From Nitrobacter sp051912485 (GTDB lineage: Bacteria > Pseudomonadota > Alphaproteobacteria > Rhizobiales > Xanthobacteraceae), in contig NZ_CP196822.1 in NCBI RefSeq assembly GCF_051912485.1, positions 2,542,001-2,606,000 of the forward strand: 64,000 bases of DNA. The letters run 5' to 3'. Below the pieces are notes generated by a model. That model was not told the origin of the DNA. It worked only from the letters and a program-made list of their open reading frames with translations, and ran no database searches. The number at the start of each line of letters is the position of its first letter. The first letter of the stretch is position 1. Positions 36,830 to 45,374 of the stretch are shown in pieces. A program made the translations under genes and the position numbers.

Positions 36830-37351
36830 GTGAGGCGTCAAACAACAACAAGCGGGGTCAATCCCGCCGGGTCGAGCCGCGATTTGCGGCTCGACCCTCT
36901 CTCACTGCCCGTCAGTTTCGCCGCACGAGACAGTCGTGCAGACGGCGGCGTCCGGCAGATCGAACTCCATCGCGAACGGGTGATCCTGCGCCGCGCCGTA
37001 CACGGCATGCGGATGGCGATCAACGTGCGTGTCAGCGAATTCATCGGCGTTGCAGTGCGCGACACCGCCGAGGGGCGAGCGCTTGTTCTGCTTCACCGCG
37101 ATCCATCGCTCGCCATTCCTCTTCTCGTGACCGAGGATGCCGGTGAGCGTGCCGCCGCGCGCCAAATCTGGAGCGAGATCCTCGCGCTTCCGCAACTCGC
37201 CGACGACAAGCGCGATCCGGCGCCGCGACGGCGGCGGAGCAATGCGATCCGTGAGCGGCGTCCGAGCTTCCTGGTGCGACGGCGCAGCGGCGATTTGCTC
37301 AACCCCGCGGCCATCTATCGTGGCGAACACGAGATCATCGCGCGGAATTGA
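36830..37351 (+). CDS. DUF6101 family protein
   Basis: A 173-residue basic protein. The central part (RQIELHRERVILRRAVHGMRMAINVRVSEFIGVAVR, given here in part, then LVLLHRDPSLAIPLL) and the end HEIIARN match the DUF6101 group I associate with Bradyrhizobiaceae. The C-terminal third is arginine-rich (RDPAPRRRRSNAIRERR), suggesting nucleic-acid or membrane-phosphate contact, without proof. Start GTG 36830 is supported by GGGGAG. Codons 14-23 contain a perfect 12-base inverted repeat. Confidence 0.65.
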   Translation: MRRQTTTSGVNPAGSSRDLRLDPLSLPVSFAARDSRADGGVRQIELHRERVILRRAVHGMRMAINVRVSEFIGVAVRDTAEGRALVLLHRDPSLAIPLLVTEDAGERAAARQIWSEILALPQLADDKRDPAPRRRRSNAIRERRPSFLVRRRSGDLLNPAAIYRGEHEIIARN

Positions 37352-37413
37352 GACGTTTTCCGCCTGGAGGGAAACATCTCGACTATCCACGGTTGATACC
37401 GCTCGAGAGCGCT

Positions 37414-38349
37414 CTAGGTGGCTGCCCCGAGCAGCGCGCTGGCCAACAGCCCCGCGAACAGTAACAATCCTGCATCGCGGTTGGACTTAAAAATCTTCAA
37501 GCAGAGCGCGGGATCGCCGATCTCGATTCGAGCGATCTGCCAGGCGAGATGCGCGGCAAAAGCCGCAAGGCCGATCCATGCCGGCCATCGCGCACCAGCC
37601 AACTGCAACGCAATGCCGACAAGAACAACGGCCAGCCCGTAGAAAATCGCAAGCGCGGAGCGCGTGCGCTCGCCGAACAGCAATGCAGTCGACTTGACGC
37701 CGATCAGCGCATCGTCTTCCGCATCCTGATGAGCGTAGATCGTGTCATAGCCGATCACCCATGCGATCGAACCCGCATAGAGCGCCAGCGCGGCCGCATC
37801 GATGCGGCCAAGCATCACCGCAAACCCCATCAGCGCGCCCCACGAAAAGGCGAGGCCAAGCACGACCTGCGGCCAGTAGGTAATGCGCTTCATGAAGGGA
37901 TAGACCGCAACGATGGCGAGCGAGGCGATTCCGGTCGCGATGGCAAAACGGTTGAATTGGAGCAGCACGACAAGCCCCACCAGCGCCTGCGCCACGAGGA
38001 ACATTGCGGCATGCGCTACTGTCACCTGTCCCGCCGGAATCGGACGCGACCGCGTACGCTCCACACGCGCATCGAGATCGCGGTCGTTGATATCGTTCCA
38101 GGTGCAGCCGGCACCCCGCATCGCGAACGCGCCGATAAAAAACAGCACGATGGTCAGGGGCAGCCGGCTCAGGTCATGGGCTACACCCGCGGCCAGCGCC
38201 GTCGACCACCAGCATGGCATCAGCAGCAGCCAGGATCCGATGGGTCGGTCGAGCCGCGACAGCCTGAGATAGGGCCTCGCCCACAGCGGCGCGCGACTGT
38301 CGACCCAGTTGCCCGCCGAATCGGCGACGCGCCCCGCCGCCGCGCTCAT
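37414..38349 (-). CDS. ubiA: 4-hydroxybenzoate polyprenyltransferase
   Basis: A 311-residue membrane prenyltransferase of ubiquinone synthesis. The first Mg-binding motif is NDINDRDLDARVERTRSRPI and the second YDTIYAHQDAEDDALIG; between and after them lie about eight hydrophobic helices. YLRLSRLDRPIGSWLLLMPC at the N-terminus is typical of UbiA. The gene is separated by ten bases from the exported protein gene upstream, so they may be cotranscribed. Confidence 0.95.
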   Translation of the reverse strand: MSAAAGRVADSAGNWVDSRAPLWARPYLRLSRLDRPIGSWLLLMPCWWSTALAAGVAHDLSRLPLTIVLFFIGAFAMRGAGCTWNDINDRDLDARVERTRSRPIPAGQVTVAHAAMFLVAQALVGLVVLLQFNRFAIATGIASLAIVAVYPFMKRITYWPQVVLGLAFSWGALMGFAVMLGRIDAAALALYAGSIAWVIGYDTIYAHQDAEDDALIGVKSTALLFGERTRSALAIFYGLAVVLVGIALQLAGARWPAWIGLAAFAAHLAWQIARIEIGDPALCLKIFKSNRDAGLLLFAGLLASALLGAAT

Positions 38350-38359
38350 CAGACGCTCG

Positions 38360-39118
38360 TCATCGGGTAAGAACGTTGCCGTTCAAGGTATCGAAGGTGC
38401 TGCCGCCCTTCTTCGGTGTGGTAGCCTCCGGCAATCCGCCGGCCGACCCCAGGGCCTCGCTCAGGCTCGGGCCCGCGGGGCCGCGCATCTTTGCCTGCTT
38501 GGCCACGTCGCAAACCTTCTGATGCATGGCCTCCGTCGCTTTGTGGTTGGCGTGCATCTGCGTCCCGACATTGTCGGGAATTCCGCACTTCTGGGAATTT
38601 GTATCGACGAATTTGACCATTTTGGCTTCCGCCTGCGAATATTGCGCGATTAGTTTGCAAGCTTCGTCGGGCGGCGCATGACGGGCACCGGCGGCCTGGA
38701 TCAGCTTGCCGCGCTTCTCAGCCTCTTCACGCAATGGAACGAAATTCTTCATGCACTCTGCGCCACCGGGCGGGCCCGCCTGCTGCTGCGGAGCCCCCCC
38801 GAAACCGCCCACGGGAGCCGAGCCGCCAGAGGGAAACGCCGCAGGCGCGCCGGTCGTCGCCGACGCCCCGTTAACGGGGGGAAACGGAGAATTCTGAGGC
38901 GCAGCGGTCCGTTGCGCAGGCGTCCCATTGACCGGCGGAAAGGCCGGATCGTTGGGTGTGCCGACCGAACCCCGCACGGGTGGAAACGCCGGATCATTAG
39001 CCGTCCCAGCCGCGCTATTGGGCAACGGTGCTGGAAACGGGGTCTGGCCCAGCGCGCCCGTGGCGCCGATGGCGAGCACCGCAAGCGTCAATGGAACAAT
39101 CAGGCGTGGGGCGATCAC
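38360..39118 (-). CDS. Exported proline-rich protein with FPPV repeats
   Basis: A 252-residue protein with signal peptide (LIVPLTLAVLAIGATGALG-Q). Residues 40-85 hold three copies of a repeat of the form N-(D/S)-P-(A)-F-P-P-V-(R/N)-G, then a Gly/Pro/Gln-rich stretch, then a helical C-terminal domain with three cysteines (ECMKNFVPLREEAEKRG, ACKLIAQYSQAEAKMVKF, KCGIPDNVG, VCDVAKQAKMRG). GTG 39118 has GGAGG seven bases upstream. The helical part recurs in other rhizobial exported proteins as far as I recall; no function is known to me. Confidence 0.65.
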   Translation of the reverse strand: MIAPRLIVPLTLAVLAIGATGALGQTPFPAPLPNSAAGTANDPAFPPVRGSVGTPNDPAFPPVNGTPAQRTAAPQNSPFPPVNGASATTGAPAAFPSGGSAPVGGFGGAPQQQAGPPGGAECMKNFVPLREEAEKRGKLIQAAGARHAPPDEACKLIAQYSQAEAKMVKFVDTNSQKCGIPDNVGTQMHANHKATEAMHQKVCDVAKQAKMRGPAGPSLSEALGSAGGLPEATTPKKGGSTFDTLNGNVLTR

Positions 39119-39404
39119 AGCATTCCTCCGGCAGGACCAAATATCCGCAAAGTCTTTCGCAACGAACGACCTTCCGTGATTTCCGCTTTTTACGATCGCC
39201 GCCGATTCCTAACAACCCGACGAATTGGGCAAGAGCGCGACGCATGGCCGCGCCGGAACAGGCCGACGTCCCGAATCACGCACATTTTCAGCCAGCGACA
39301 GGTTAGTGATGCCACAAGACGCAAAAGTTCAGGACTGATTTCGCGTCGTCGTTTGAGACCCCGACTGTGTTGGTCTAAAAGCGGCTCCCCGCAGGATTTC
39401 AATC

Positions 39405-40172
39405 ATGCCAGACACGGACTTTCGCAGTCCCCGGCTCTATGTCGATGCGCCGCTCGCCGCCGGTGGCCGGATTCCGCTCGACCGCGATCAGGGCAATTAT
39501 CTCGGCAATGTCCTGCGCCTCGGATCAGGAGCGAAGGTACTGGTCTTCAACGGCCGCGACGGCGAGTGGCAGGCCACGATCTCGGGCCGCAAGCGTCTCG
39601 ACCATCTCGATATCGTCGCCGCGACACGGCCGCAGGACCACCTGCCTGACCTGCATTATGTGTTCGCTCCGCTGAAACACGCCCGGCTCGACTACATGGT
39701 CCAGAAGGCGGTGGAAATGGGGGTCTCCGCACTAGAGCCGGTCCTGACCCGTTTTACCCAGGTCGCTCGTGTCAACGGCGAACGGATGCGCGCCAATGTG
39801 ATCGAGGCCGCCGAGCAATGCGGCATCCTCAGCCTGGCCGCGGTCGAGGAGGCGGTAACGCTGGACCGCTGGCTCGGCCGCCGCGCTCCTGAGCGCCTGC
39901 TGGTCTTTTGCGACGAGGCCGCGCCGGTCGCTAATCCGGCGGCTACGCTGGAACCGATGTGCTGCGCCGCGCGCGGCGTCGATGTGCTGGTCGGCCCGGA
40001 AGGCGGCTTCGCCGAAGACGAACGGACGAACCTGCTCAACCAGCCCAATACCCTGCGGCTGTCGCTGGGGCCGCGCATCCTGCGCGCCGACACCGCCGCG
40101 GTCGCCGTCCTCGCCCTTGTCCAGACCGTGCTGGGCGACTGGACGGCGGCGGAAAAACACGCAACTCATTAA
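39405..40172 (+). CDS. rsmE: 16S rRNA (uracil1498-N3)-methyltransferase
   Basis: A 255-residue SPOUT methyltransferase. PUA-like N-terminus (SPRLYVDAPLAAGGRIPLD), then HYVFAPLKHARLDYMVQKAVEMGV, the knot motifs VGPEGGFAEDE and LRLSLGPRILRADTAAVAVLA. These are the RsmE signatures; the enzyme methylates U1498 in helix 44 of 16S rRNA. It lies upstream of hisZ by 87 bases on the same strand. Confidence 0.94.
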   Translation: MPDTDFRSPRLYVDAPLAAGGRIPLDRDQGNYLGNVLRLGSGAKVLVFNGRDGEWQATISGRKRLDHLDIVAATRPQDHLPDLHYVFAPLKHARLDYMVQKAVEMGVSALEPVLTRFTQVARVNGERMRANVIEAAEQCGILSLAAVEEAVTLDRWLGRRAPERLLVFCDEAAPVANPAATLEPMCCAARGVDVLVGPEGGFAEDERTNLLNQPNTLRLSLGPRILRADTAAVAVLALVQTVLGDWTAAEKHATH

Positions 40173-40259
40173 GCCACTTCCCCAATCGTGGTCGAAACCG
40201 TCAAACGGCCGTGCTAAGGGCTGCCCCTGAAAACACCTTGGAATCCATGAACTTCGATT

Positions 40260-41435
40260 ATGAGCCGTAGCACGGAAAATCCCGCAACCCGATCGCCCTC
40301 CTGGGCGGATGGACTGCTGTCGTCGTTCGCCCAGGCCGGCTACGTCAAGGCGGAGCCCGCGATCCTGCAACCGGCCGAGCCTTTTCTGGACCTGTCCGGC
40401 GAGGACATCCGCAAGAGCCTCTACCTGACGTCGGACGCGGGCGGCGAGGAACTCTGCCTGCGTCCCGACCTGACCATCCCTGTAGCGCGGGACTACCTCG
40501 CCTCCAGCCAAGCCGGCCAGCCGGCCGGATTCTGCTATCTCGGGCCCGTGTTCCGCTATCGTGGCGGCCGCTCGAGCGAATTCCTCCAGGCCGGCATCGA
40601 ATCGTTCGGCCGGCAGGATCGCGCCGCTGCCGATGCCGAAATGCTCGCGCTCGGTCTGGAAGCCACCGCGGCTTTCGGCATCACCGATGTGGACATCCGT
40701 ACCGGTGACGTCGCGCTGTTCACCGCGCTGATCGATGCGCTCGACCTTTACCCGGTCTGGCGGCGCCGGCTGATGAAGGATTTCAATCGCAAGACCAGCC
40801 TTGCGCAGGATATCGAGCGGCTGACACTCGCCACCGGGCCCGGACACAACGAATACGAAGGCGTGCTTGCAGCGCTCGCGGGATCCGATCGCAAAGCGGC
40901 GCTGGCACTGGTGACGGACATGATGTCGATCGCGGGTGCAACCAATGTCGGCGGCCGTACCATCGACGAGATCGCCGACCGGTTTCTCGAACAATCCACG
41001 CTGAAGAGCGGCGCGTTGCCGCGCGACGCGCTGACCATCATCAAGCGGTTTCTCGCGATAGCGGGTGATCCCGATAATGCGCTCGGCCAGTTGCGCGCGC
41101 TGGCCTCCGACGCCGGCCTCGACATCCACGCCGCGATCGATCAGGTCGAAAGCCGCACCGGCTTCATGGCCGCGCGCGGCATCGAAACCCGCAGGATCAG
41201 CTTCGCCACCTCGTTCGGCCGCGGCGTCGACTACTACACGGGTTTTGAGTTCGAGCTGCAGCGCAAGGGCAATGGCGACGAGCCGCTGGTCGCGGGCGGC
41301 CGCTACGACGGTCTGATGACGCAACTGGGTGCAGCCGCGCCGATCCCGGCGGTCGGCTTCTCGATCTGGATCGAGGCATTGACGCAGGTCGGAGGCAATG
41401 CATCCGCGAGCGGCATCTCGGAGAGTTCGTCATGA
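40260..41435 (+). CDS. hisZ: ATP phosphoribosyltransferase regulatory subunit
   Basis: A 391-residue HisRS paralogue without synthetase activity that activates and regulates HisG. HisRS-like motifs remain (LCLRPDLTIPVARDYL, FRYRGGRSSEFLQAGIESFG, RGVDYYTGFEFEL, VAGGRYDGLM) but the sequence is shorter and lacks the HisRS anticodon domain. The last four bases overlap the hisG ATG (ATGA), a coupling expected for complex partners. Unlike hisS it has no low-GC internal stretch. Confidence 0.93.
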   Translation: MSRSTENPATRSPSWADGLLSSFAQAGYVKAEPAILQPAEPFLDLSGEDIRKSLYLTSDAGGEELCLRPDLTIPVARDYLASSQAGQPAGFCYLGPVFRYRGGRSSEFLQAGIESFGRQDRAAADAEMLALGLEATAAFGITDVDIRTGDVALFTALIDALDLYPVWRRRLMKDFNRKTSLAQDIERLTLATGPGHNEYEGVLAALAGSDRKAALALVTDMMSIAGATNVGGRTIDEIADRFLEQSTLKSGALPRDALTIIKRFLAIAGDPDNALGQLRALASDAGLDIHAAIDQVESRTGFMAARGIETRRISFATSFGRGVDYYTGFEFELQRKGNGDEPLVAGGRYDGLMTQLGAAAPIPAVGFSIWIEALTQVGGNASASGISESSS

Positions 41436-42409
41436 CCGCTCCCTTTGTTCTGGCCGTGCCGTCGAAGGGCCGTTTGCAGGAAAACGCCGAGGCCTTTTTC
41501 GCGCGCGCTGGGCTGACGCTTGCGAAGCCACGCGGCGTCCGCGACTATCGCGGCACCATCGCCGAGCTCGATAACGTCGAGATCGCCTATCTTTCGGCGA
41601 GCGAGATCGCCTCGCAGCTCGCCCGCGGAATGGTGCACCTCGGCGTCACCGGCGAAGACCTGATCCGCGAAAGCATCGTCGACGCCGACAGGCGCGTGGC
41701 ACTGATCGAGGGTCTCGGCTTCGGCAGCGCCAATGTGGTGGTCGCCGTACCACAGTCCTGGATCGACGTCCGCACCATGGCCGACCTCGATGACGTGACC
41801 ATCGGGTTTCGTGCGCAGCACAACCGGCGGATGAGGATCGCGACCAAATACATCAACCTGACCCGCGGCTTCTTCGCGTCGCATGGCGTGGTCGATTACC
41901 GTATCGTCGAGAGCGCGGGTGCTACCGAGGGTGCTCCCGCGGTCGGCACCGCCGAGATGATCGTCGATATCACGACGACCGGGGCAACGCTCGCCGCCAA
42001 CGGCCTCAAGGTGCTGGACGACGGCGTCATCCTGCGCAGCCAGGCCAACCTGGTCGCGTCGCGCGACGCGGACTGGTCGAACGCTGCGCGCGAGACAGCG
42101 CGGATCATCCTCGATCACATCGCGGCGCGCGCACGTGCCAGCCAGTATCGCGAGGTGCGGACCCGCTTTGCTGGCTGCGATACGGCGCTGCTCACTGAAA
42201 CGCATGATCGCTTCGGCGTGGTTTCACCCTTCGGCGGACCGACGTCTTCGGGCATGGTCACGCTGCACTGCCCGCCCGACCGGCTTTACGCGCTCGGCAG
42301 TTTTCTGCGTCAGCACGGCGCCGAAACGGTGTCGATCGCTTCGCTGGATTATGTGTTCGATCGCGAGAACCCGCTTTTCGCAAGACTGGAAACGTTTCTC
42401 CAGACGTAG
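41432..42409 (+). CDS. hisG: ATP phosphoribosyltransferase, long form
   Basis: A 325-residue first enzyme of histidine synthesis. The catalytic half shows AVPSKGRLQENAEAF, EIAYLSASEIASQLARG, GVTGEDLI and the PRPP loop ESAGATEGAPAVGTAEMIVD. Beyond about residue 235 is an extra domain of about 90 residues (SPFGGPTSSGMVTLHCPPD, LGSFLRQHGAETVSI) that can be aligned by eye with the C-terminal regulatory domain of long HisG. Short HisG proteins normally need HisZ and long ones do not, so a long-looking HisG encoded with hisZ is notable. Confidence 0.93.
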   Translation: MTAPFVLAVPSKGRLQENAEAFFARAGLTLAKPRGVRDYRGTIAELDNVEIAYLSASEIASQLARGMVHLGVTGEDLIRESIVDADRRVALIEGLGFGSANVVVAVPQSWIDVRTMADLDDVTIGFRAQHNRRMRIATKYINLTRGFFASHGVVDYRIVESAGATEGAPAVGTAEMIVDITTTGATLAANGLKVLDDGVILRSQANLVASRDADWSNAARETARIILDHIAARARASQYREVRTRFAGCDTALLTETHDRFGVVSPFGGPTSSGMVTLHCPPDRLYALGSFLRQHGAETVSIASLDYVFDRENPLFARLETFLQT

Positions 42410-42491
42410 AACCGTGTGCCGCCCGTTGAAGCGCGCGGCCGCACTCACTACCATACCAACCAGATCGAATTGATCACGCCGGAACCGATCG

Positions 42492-43538
42492 ATGACGCCA
42501 GCCGCCAGTCTTCCCGGTCTGCCTGCTGACGTGGCCGCTGCGGCCGCGCAGGGTCTGTCGATCATTGTTCCCGTTTACAATGAAGCCGCCGGGCTCCAGC
42601 AGCTGCACGAACGCCTCGGCGAGCTTGCGGCAAAGCTGAGGCAACGTTTTGGCCTCGCCTGCGAGGTCGTCTATGTCGACGACGGGAGCGCCGACAATAC
42701 GCTGAGCCTCGCACGCGCGCTCCCCGCCACCGCCCTGGACGTGCAGGTGTTGTCGCTCTCACGCAACTTCGGCAAGGAAGCCGCCCTGATGGCGGGCCTG
42801 GATCACGCGCGGCGCGGCGCGCTGCTGTTCATGGACGGCGATGGTCAGCATTCGCCCGACCTCGTGGAGCGGCTGGTGGATCACTGGATCAACGGCGGCT
42901 ACGACGTCATCTACACGGCGAAGGCGCACCGGGCGAACGAGTCGGTGCTGCGGCGGATCGGCGTGCACAGCTTCTATGCGATGATCAACTGGGGCGCGCG
43001 TCAGCGGATTCCCGAGGACGCCGGCGACTTCCGCCTGTTGTCGCCTCGCGCCACCGCCGCGCTGCGCCAGTTGCCCGAGCGCAACCGCTTCTTCAAGGGC
43101 CTCGCAAGCTGGATCGGCTTCCGCCAGATCCGCGTCGACTATGAGCCAGAACCCCGCGCCCACGGCATGACTACGTTCAATGCGGCGCGGCTGCTCGGTC
43201 TGTCGATCGAGGGGCTGACGTCGTTCTCGGTGGCGCCGCTGCGGCTTGCCAGCCTGCTCGGGTTGCTGCTTGCATTCGCCGCCTTCCTGTTCGGCCTGTC
43301 GATCCTGTGGGAAACCTGGGTCGATGGCGAGTCGGTTCCCGGCTATCCGTCGCTGGTCGTCGGTCTGATGACCCTCGGCGGCGTGCAACTCCTGATGATC
43401 GGCATAGTCGGCGAATACATCGGCAAGATTCTCTCCGAACTGAAGGCACGGCCGATTTACTTCGTCGCCGAGCATAGCGTGAAGCAGGCCGAAAGCGAGC
43501 CATCCGCCGCCGACCCGCACCGGACCGCTGCCGAATGA
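42492..43538 (+). CDS. GT2 glycosyltransferase, DPMS/GtrB type
   Basis: A 348-residue polyprenyl-phosphate sugar transferase. LSIIVPVYNEA starts the GT-A domain, VVYVDDGSADNT and FMDGDGQHSPD carry the metal-binding aspartates, EDAGDFRLL and ERNRFFKGLASWIGF follow, and the C-terminus has two membrane helices (LLGLLLAFAAFLFGLSILW and LVVGLMTLGGVQLLMIGIVG). This build transfers a sugar to undecaprenyl phosphate on the cytosolic face. It overlaps the ChbG/HpnK deacetylase gene by four bases, hinting that the sugar is N-acetylated and later deacetylated. Confidence 0.88.
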   Translation: MTPAASLPGLPADVAAAAAQGLSIIVPVYNEAAGLQQLHERLGELAAKLRQRFGLACEVVYVDDGSADNTLSLARALPATALDVQVLSLSRNFGKEAALMAGLDHARRGALLFMDGDGQHSPDLVERLVDHWINGGYDVIYTAKAHRANESVLRRIGVHSFYAMINWGARQRIPEDAGDFRLLSPRATAALRQLPERNRFFKGLASWIGFRQIRVDYEPEPRAHGMTTFNAARLLGLSIEGLTSFSVAPLRLASLLGLLLAFAAFLFGLSILWETWVDGESVPGYPSLVVGLMTLGGVQLLMIGIVGEYIGKILSELKARPIYFVAEHSVKQAESEPSAADPHRTAAE

Positions 43539-44377
43539 GCGGCAATGAACCGCAACGCCGCATTCGGCTGTGCGCTGACGATTACGGCATCAGCCCCGGT
43601 GTCAACCGCGCGATCCGTGATCTGATCGAGCGGGAGCGCATCAACGCAACATCGGTGATGGTGGTCGGCCCCGCAGCCGGACACGATGAGGTCGAGACAC
43701 TGGAAGCCGCGACCGCGCGCAATCCGCATTGCGTTATCGGCCTGCACGCCACTCTGACCGCGCCGTTTCATCCGCTTACCCTGCACTACCGGCCGCGCGA
43801 TGGCGGGCTGTTTCCGCCGCTTTCGAAGATGCTGCGCGCGAGCCTGTTGCGCCGGCTTGAGCCTGAGATGATTCACGACGAGGTGACGGCGCAGATCGCG
43901 GCGTTTGCCGAACGGTTCGGCCGCGCGCCCGATTATGTCGACGGCCACCAGCACGTGCAGATTTTCCCGCAAGTGCGCGGAGCCTTTCTGTCGGCGGTCA
44001 GGAACGCCGCGCCCGGTGCATGGGTACGCCAGTGCGGCCGTCGCCAACCGCTGGCGCGGCGGCTCGGCTCGCCGAAGGCGCTGCTTTTGGATATTCTGAG
44101 CGCCGGGTTTCGCCGCCATGCCGCGCGGGCCGGCATCCGCTTCAATCCGGCATTCGCCGGCGCCTATGATTTCACGAAGGCAGACTTCACCGCGCTGATG
44201 CAGGAATTTCTGGATGGTTTGCCGGACGGTGGCCTGATCATGTGCCATCCCGGCTTTGTCGACGACACCCTGATCGCGCTCGATCCCCTCACAGACCAGC
44301 GCGAGCGGGAATACGCATTCCTGTCCGGGGACGGCTTTCGGGACATGCTGGCGGCGAATCGGGTGACGTTGGGCTGA
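43535..44377 (+). CDS. ChbG/HpnK (YdjC) family carbohydrate deacetylase
   Basis: A 280-residue YdjC-fold deacetylase. The metal site is visible as CADDYGISPGVNRAI (D-D), GLHATLT (H) and VDGHQHVQIFP (H-x-H), and LIMCHPGFVDD near the end. HpnK-named members occur in hopanoid clusters, ChbG removes acetyl groups from chitooligosaccharides. Here the partner is a polyprenyl-phosphate glycosyltransferase (ATGA overlap), so a lipid-linked or envelope glycan is the likelier substrate; no hopanoid genes are nearby. Confidence 0.82.
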   Translation: MSGNEPQRRIRLCADDYGISPGVNRAIRDLIERERINATSVMVVGPAAGHDEVETLEAATARNPHCVIGLHATLTAPFHPLTLHYRPRDGGLFPPLSKMLRASLLRRLEPEMIHDEVTAQIAAFAERFGRAPDYVDGHQHVQIFPQVRGAFLSAVRNAAPGAWVRQCGRRQPLARRLGSPKALLLDILSAGFRRHAARAGIRFNPAFAGAYDFTKADFTALMQEFLDGLPDGGLIMCHPGFVDDTLIALDPLTDQREREYAFLSGDGFRDMLAANRVTLG

Positions 44378-44493
44378 CTCACCCAAAAACAAGTCCTGCC
44401 GTTTTGCCGCACACTAAAATTTAATCGGCCACGATACTGTTTGCGACACAAAGCGCGCCTACATCCCATCCGCCATGTTATCGGGAGAGCGCC

Positions 44494-45306
44494 ATGACGC
44501 CGCAAGAACGCCAGTTGGTTGACGACCTCTTCACCCGCCTCGCCAGCGTCGAGAACACGCCGCGCGATCCTGCCGCCGCGGCGGTCATCGCCGACGGCCA
44601 GCGGCGGGCGCCCAATGCACTTTACACGCTGGTCCAGACGGTTCTGGTGCAGGACGAAGCGCTGAAGCGCGCCAACGACCGCATCCAGCAGCTGGAGGGC
44701 GGCGGAGCCGACAATCAGGCCGCTTCAGGCGGATTTCTCGACCAGATGCGCGATAGCCTATTCGGCAAAACCCCGCAGCGCGGCTCAGTCCCGAACGTTC
44801 AGCCTCCCCCGATGCCGTCGAGCCGGCCGGCCTGGAACACCGGAGAGGCGTTGCAGCAGGCCGAACAGCCTGGACGCTACAATCAGGGACCTGCCGGTCA
44901 GCCACCTGCCGGTCAACCGTACGGTACGCCGCAGCCGCAGACGGGTGGAGGCTCGTTTCTCGGAACAGCGGCCGCCGCCGCCGCGGGTGCCGTGGGTGGC
45001 GGCCTGCTTCTGAATAGCATCCGCTCCATGATGGGCGGCCAGGCCCATGCCAGCAGCTTCGGCGATTCCGGCGGCCTCGGCGGCTCGCACAGCCCATGGG
45101 GCGGCGGCGATCAGTCCGGAAGCAACCTGGCGCGCGATGCCGGTGTGACGGATGTCGGGTCACAGCACGGTAACACGTCGCAAAACAGCTCGTTCGACCA
45201 GGCCCAGGCAGATGCCGATCAGGACCAGGATCAAGATCAGGACGACGACGATAACGACGAGATGGATATGGACTCCGACGACTTCGACGACGGCGACGAT
45301 TCCTGA
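44494..45306 (+). CDS. DUF2076 family protein
   Basis: A 270-residue protein. MTPQERQLVDDLFTRLASVE and ADGQRRAPNALYTLVQTVLV form the helical DUF2076 core, followed by RIQQLE, a Pro/Gln/Gly-rich linker, a Gly/Ala-rich hydrophobic stretch (FLGTAAAAAAGAVGGGLLL) and an extremely acidic C-terminus of Asp and Gln (DQDQDQ, DDDDND, DSDDFDDGDD). GGGAG lies ahead of ATG 44494. DUF2076 proteins are described as periplasmic or membrane-associated with unknown role; I see no cleavable signal. Confidence 0.8.
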   Translation: MTPQERQLVDDLFTRLASVENTPRDPAAAAVIADGQRRAPNALYTLVQTVLVQDEALKRANDRIQQLEGGGADNQAASGGFLDQMRDSLFGKTPQRGSVPNVQPPPMPSSRPAWNTGEALQQAEQPGRYNQGPAGQPPAGQPYGTPQPQTGGGSFLGTAAAAAAGAVGGGLLLNSIRSMMGGQAHASSFGDSGGLGGSHSPWGGGDQSGSNLARDAGVTDVGSQHGNTSQNSSFDQAQADADQDQDQDQDDDDNDEMDMDSDDFDDGDDS

Positions 45307-45374
45307 CGTCTTTCGAATTCTGCGACAGCAAAGCGGCCGCCAATCAGGCGGCCGTTTCCGTCTCGGACGAGGTG

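Noticed and set aside
39732..41324. 530-residue open frame on the minus strand opposite rsmE and hisZ
   Set aside because: It spans two real genes and their gap, and its composition (Ala, Arg, Gly, Asp) is that of antisense GC-rich DNA.
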